This document shows, in pieces, positions 63,801 through 64,000 of a stretch of DNA of 64,000 nucleotides. How positions within the stretch are numbered: the stretch's first letter is position 1; every line of letters starts with the position of its first letter. The DNA comes from Onchocerca lupi (lineage: Eukaryota; Nematoda; Chromadorea; Rhabditida; Onchocercidae), in contig JAOVVO010000159.1 of the NCBI GenBank assembly GCA_028564675.1, positions 1-64,000 of the forward strand. Direction: 5' to 3'. Both the position numbers and the translations under genes were made by a program. The notes under the pieces were generated by a model, which searched no databases, was not told where the DNA came from, and was given only the letters and a program-made list of their open reading frames with translations.

Positions 63801-64000
63801 GCAAATTAGAATTAACATCTTCACTACTTTTGAAACATTCGACACCACATAAGATCAAGATCATACATCCAACCTGATTTGCTATATTGATGTGGTAATA
63901 GTGATGCTGTGTGACCGCTTGATGATGGTGATAGTGATGCTGTTTGATTATAACGATTATGACGATGATGCGTTTGTGGATTTTGACTATTCCAATTCGA
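60844..64000 (-). CDS. RGS-domain protein, 3' eight exons (5' partial)
   Basis: Exons (minus): 63874-64000 (runs off the window), 63630-63764, 63137-63222, 62471-62583, 62011-62141, 61625-61794, 61127-61359 and 60844-60913. Phases match at every join, giving 354 visible residues. The first 150 or so are Ser/Thr-, His- and Asn-rich and disordered-like. A basic stretch (PKRRFGRFAKTLDFIRSKM) precedes a full RGS domain: WQDSFERLLNHKYGCMLFR, then FLKGEFSDENVDFWTECEEF, VNLDSDTRAATKAALENG, and AQTRIEQLMAKDSYRRFLKS. The Asn of the SDENVDFW motif, needed for GAP activity in this family, is present. RGS proteins speed GTP hydrolysis by G-alpha subunits and end GPCR signalling. If the GAA|GTAAAA donor at 61126 is not used, the protein ends RQLK-stop at 61123 instead; AATAAA at 61052-61057 would suit that form. 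Which worm RGS this is cannot be told without the N-terminus. Confidence 0.9.
61052..61057 (-). terminator. Candidate early polyadenylation signal of RGS gene
   Basis: AATAAA on the minus strand, 66 nt after the alternative TAA stop at 61123-61125. It would support a shorter isoform that does not use the last exon. Confidence 0.4.

Noticed and set aside
63765..63873. Frameshift between RGS 5' exons
   Set aside because: An apparent frame break near 63835 is fully explained by a 109-nt intron with GT at 63873-63872, a CTTGCAG acceptor at 63765 and matching phases.

Overview
The window is very AT-rich eukaryotic DNA (most of it looks like 80% A+T or more) and is probably from a nematode. Introns end in TTTCAG or TTTTCAG with almost no other acceptor signal, donors are GTAAG- or GTATG-like, the genes are split into many short exons, and the proteins (a SEPT7-like septin, an RGS protein) are animal-type. 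The A+T level and the long poly(A)/poly(T) runs would fit a spirurid or filarial-type worm, but the species cannot be fixed from sequence alone. I saw no bacterial genes, CRISPR array, rRNA or convincing tRNA.

Layout. 1-16.3 kb: gene desert with homopolymer runs, simple repeats and a 3 x 40-bp tandem repeat. 16.35-16.73 kb (minus): one convincing 5' coding exon of an unrecognised Ser/Thr-rich protein whose later exons I could not find. 16.7-23.0 kb: AT desert with one weak plus-strand ORF. 23.0-26.8 kb (plus): a dead Helitron with Rep (HUH) and PIF1-type helicase remains, broken by stops and frameshifts and cut off inside the helicase. 26.8-33.7 kb: AT-rich, with a few small GC-raised patches and a hairpin. 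33.7-43.4 kb (minus): a six-exon gene for a four-membrane-segment protein, reconstructed with matching splice phases. 43.4-49.5 kb: mostly non-coding, with repeats and weak ORFs. 49.7-54.1 kb (minus): an apparently complete 11-exon septin, best matched to the SEPT7/UNC-59 type. 54.1-60.8 kb: intergenic, with palindromes, a degenerate minisatellite and a 40-bp-arm perfect inverted repeat. 60.8-64 kb (minus): the 3' eight exons of an RGS protein; its 5' end lies beyond the right edge.

The host genes are all on the minus strand but show no clear functional link: septin filaments act in cytokinesis and cell-cortex organisation, RGS proteins switch off G-protein signalling, and the tetraspan protein is unassigned. 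The clearest odd features are local: tandem duplications that copied part of a coding exon and a splice acceptor, a Helitron Rep with a stop at its second catalytic tyrosine position, and several strong palindromes. I did not find a convincing new multi-gene system. All exon models were made by eye from reading frame, splice consensus and phase matching; no transcript or homology search was available.
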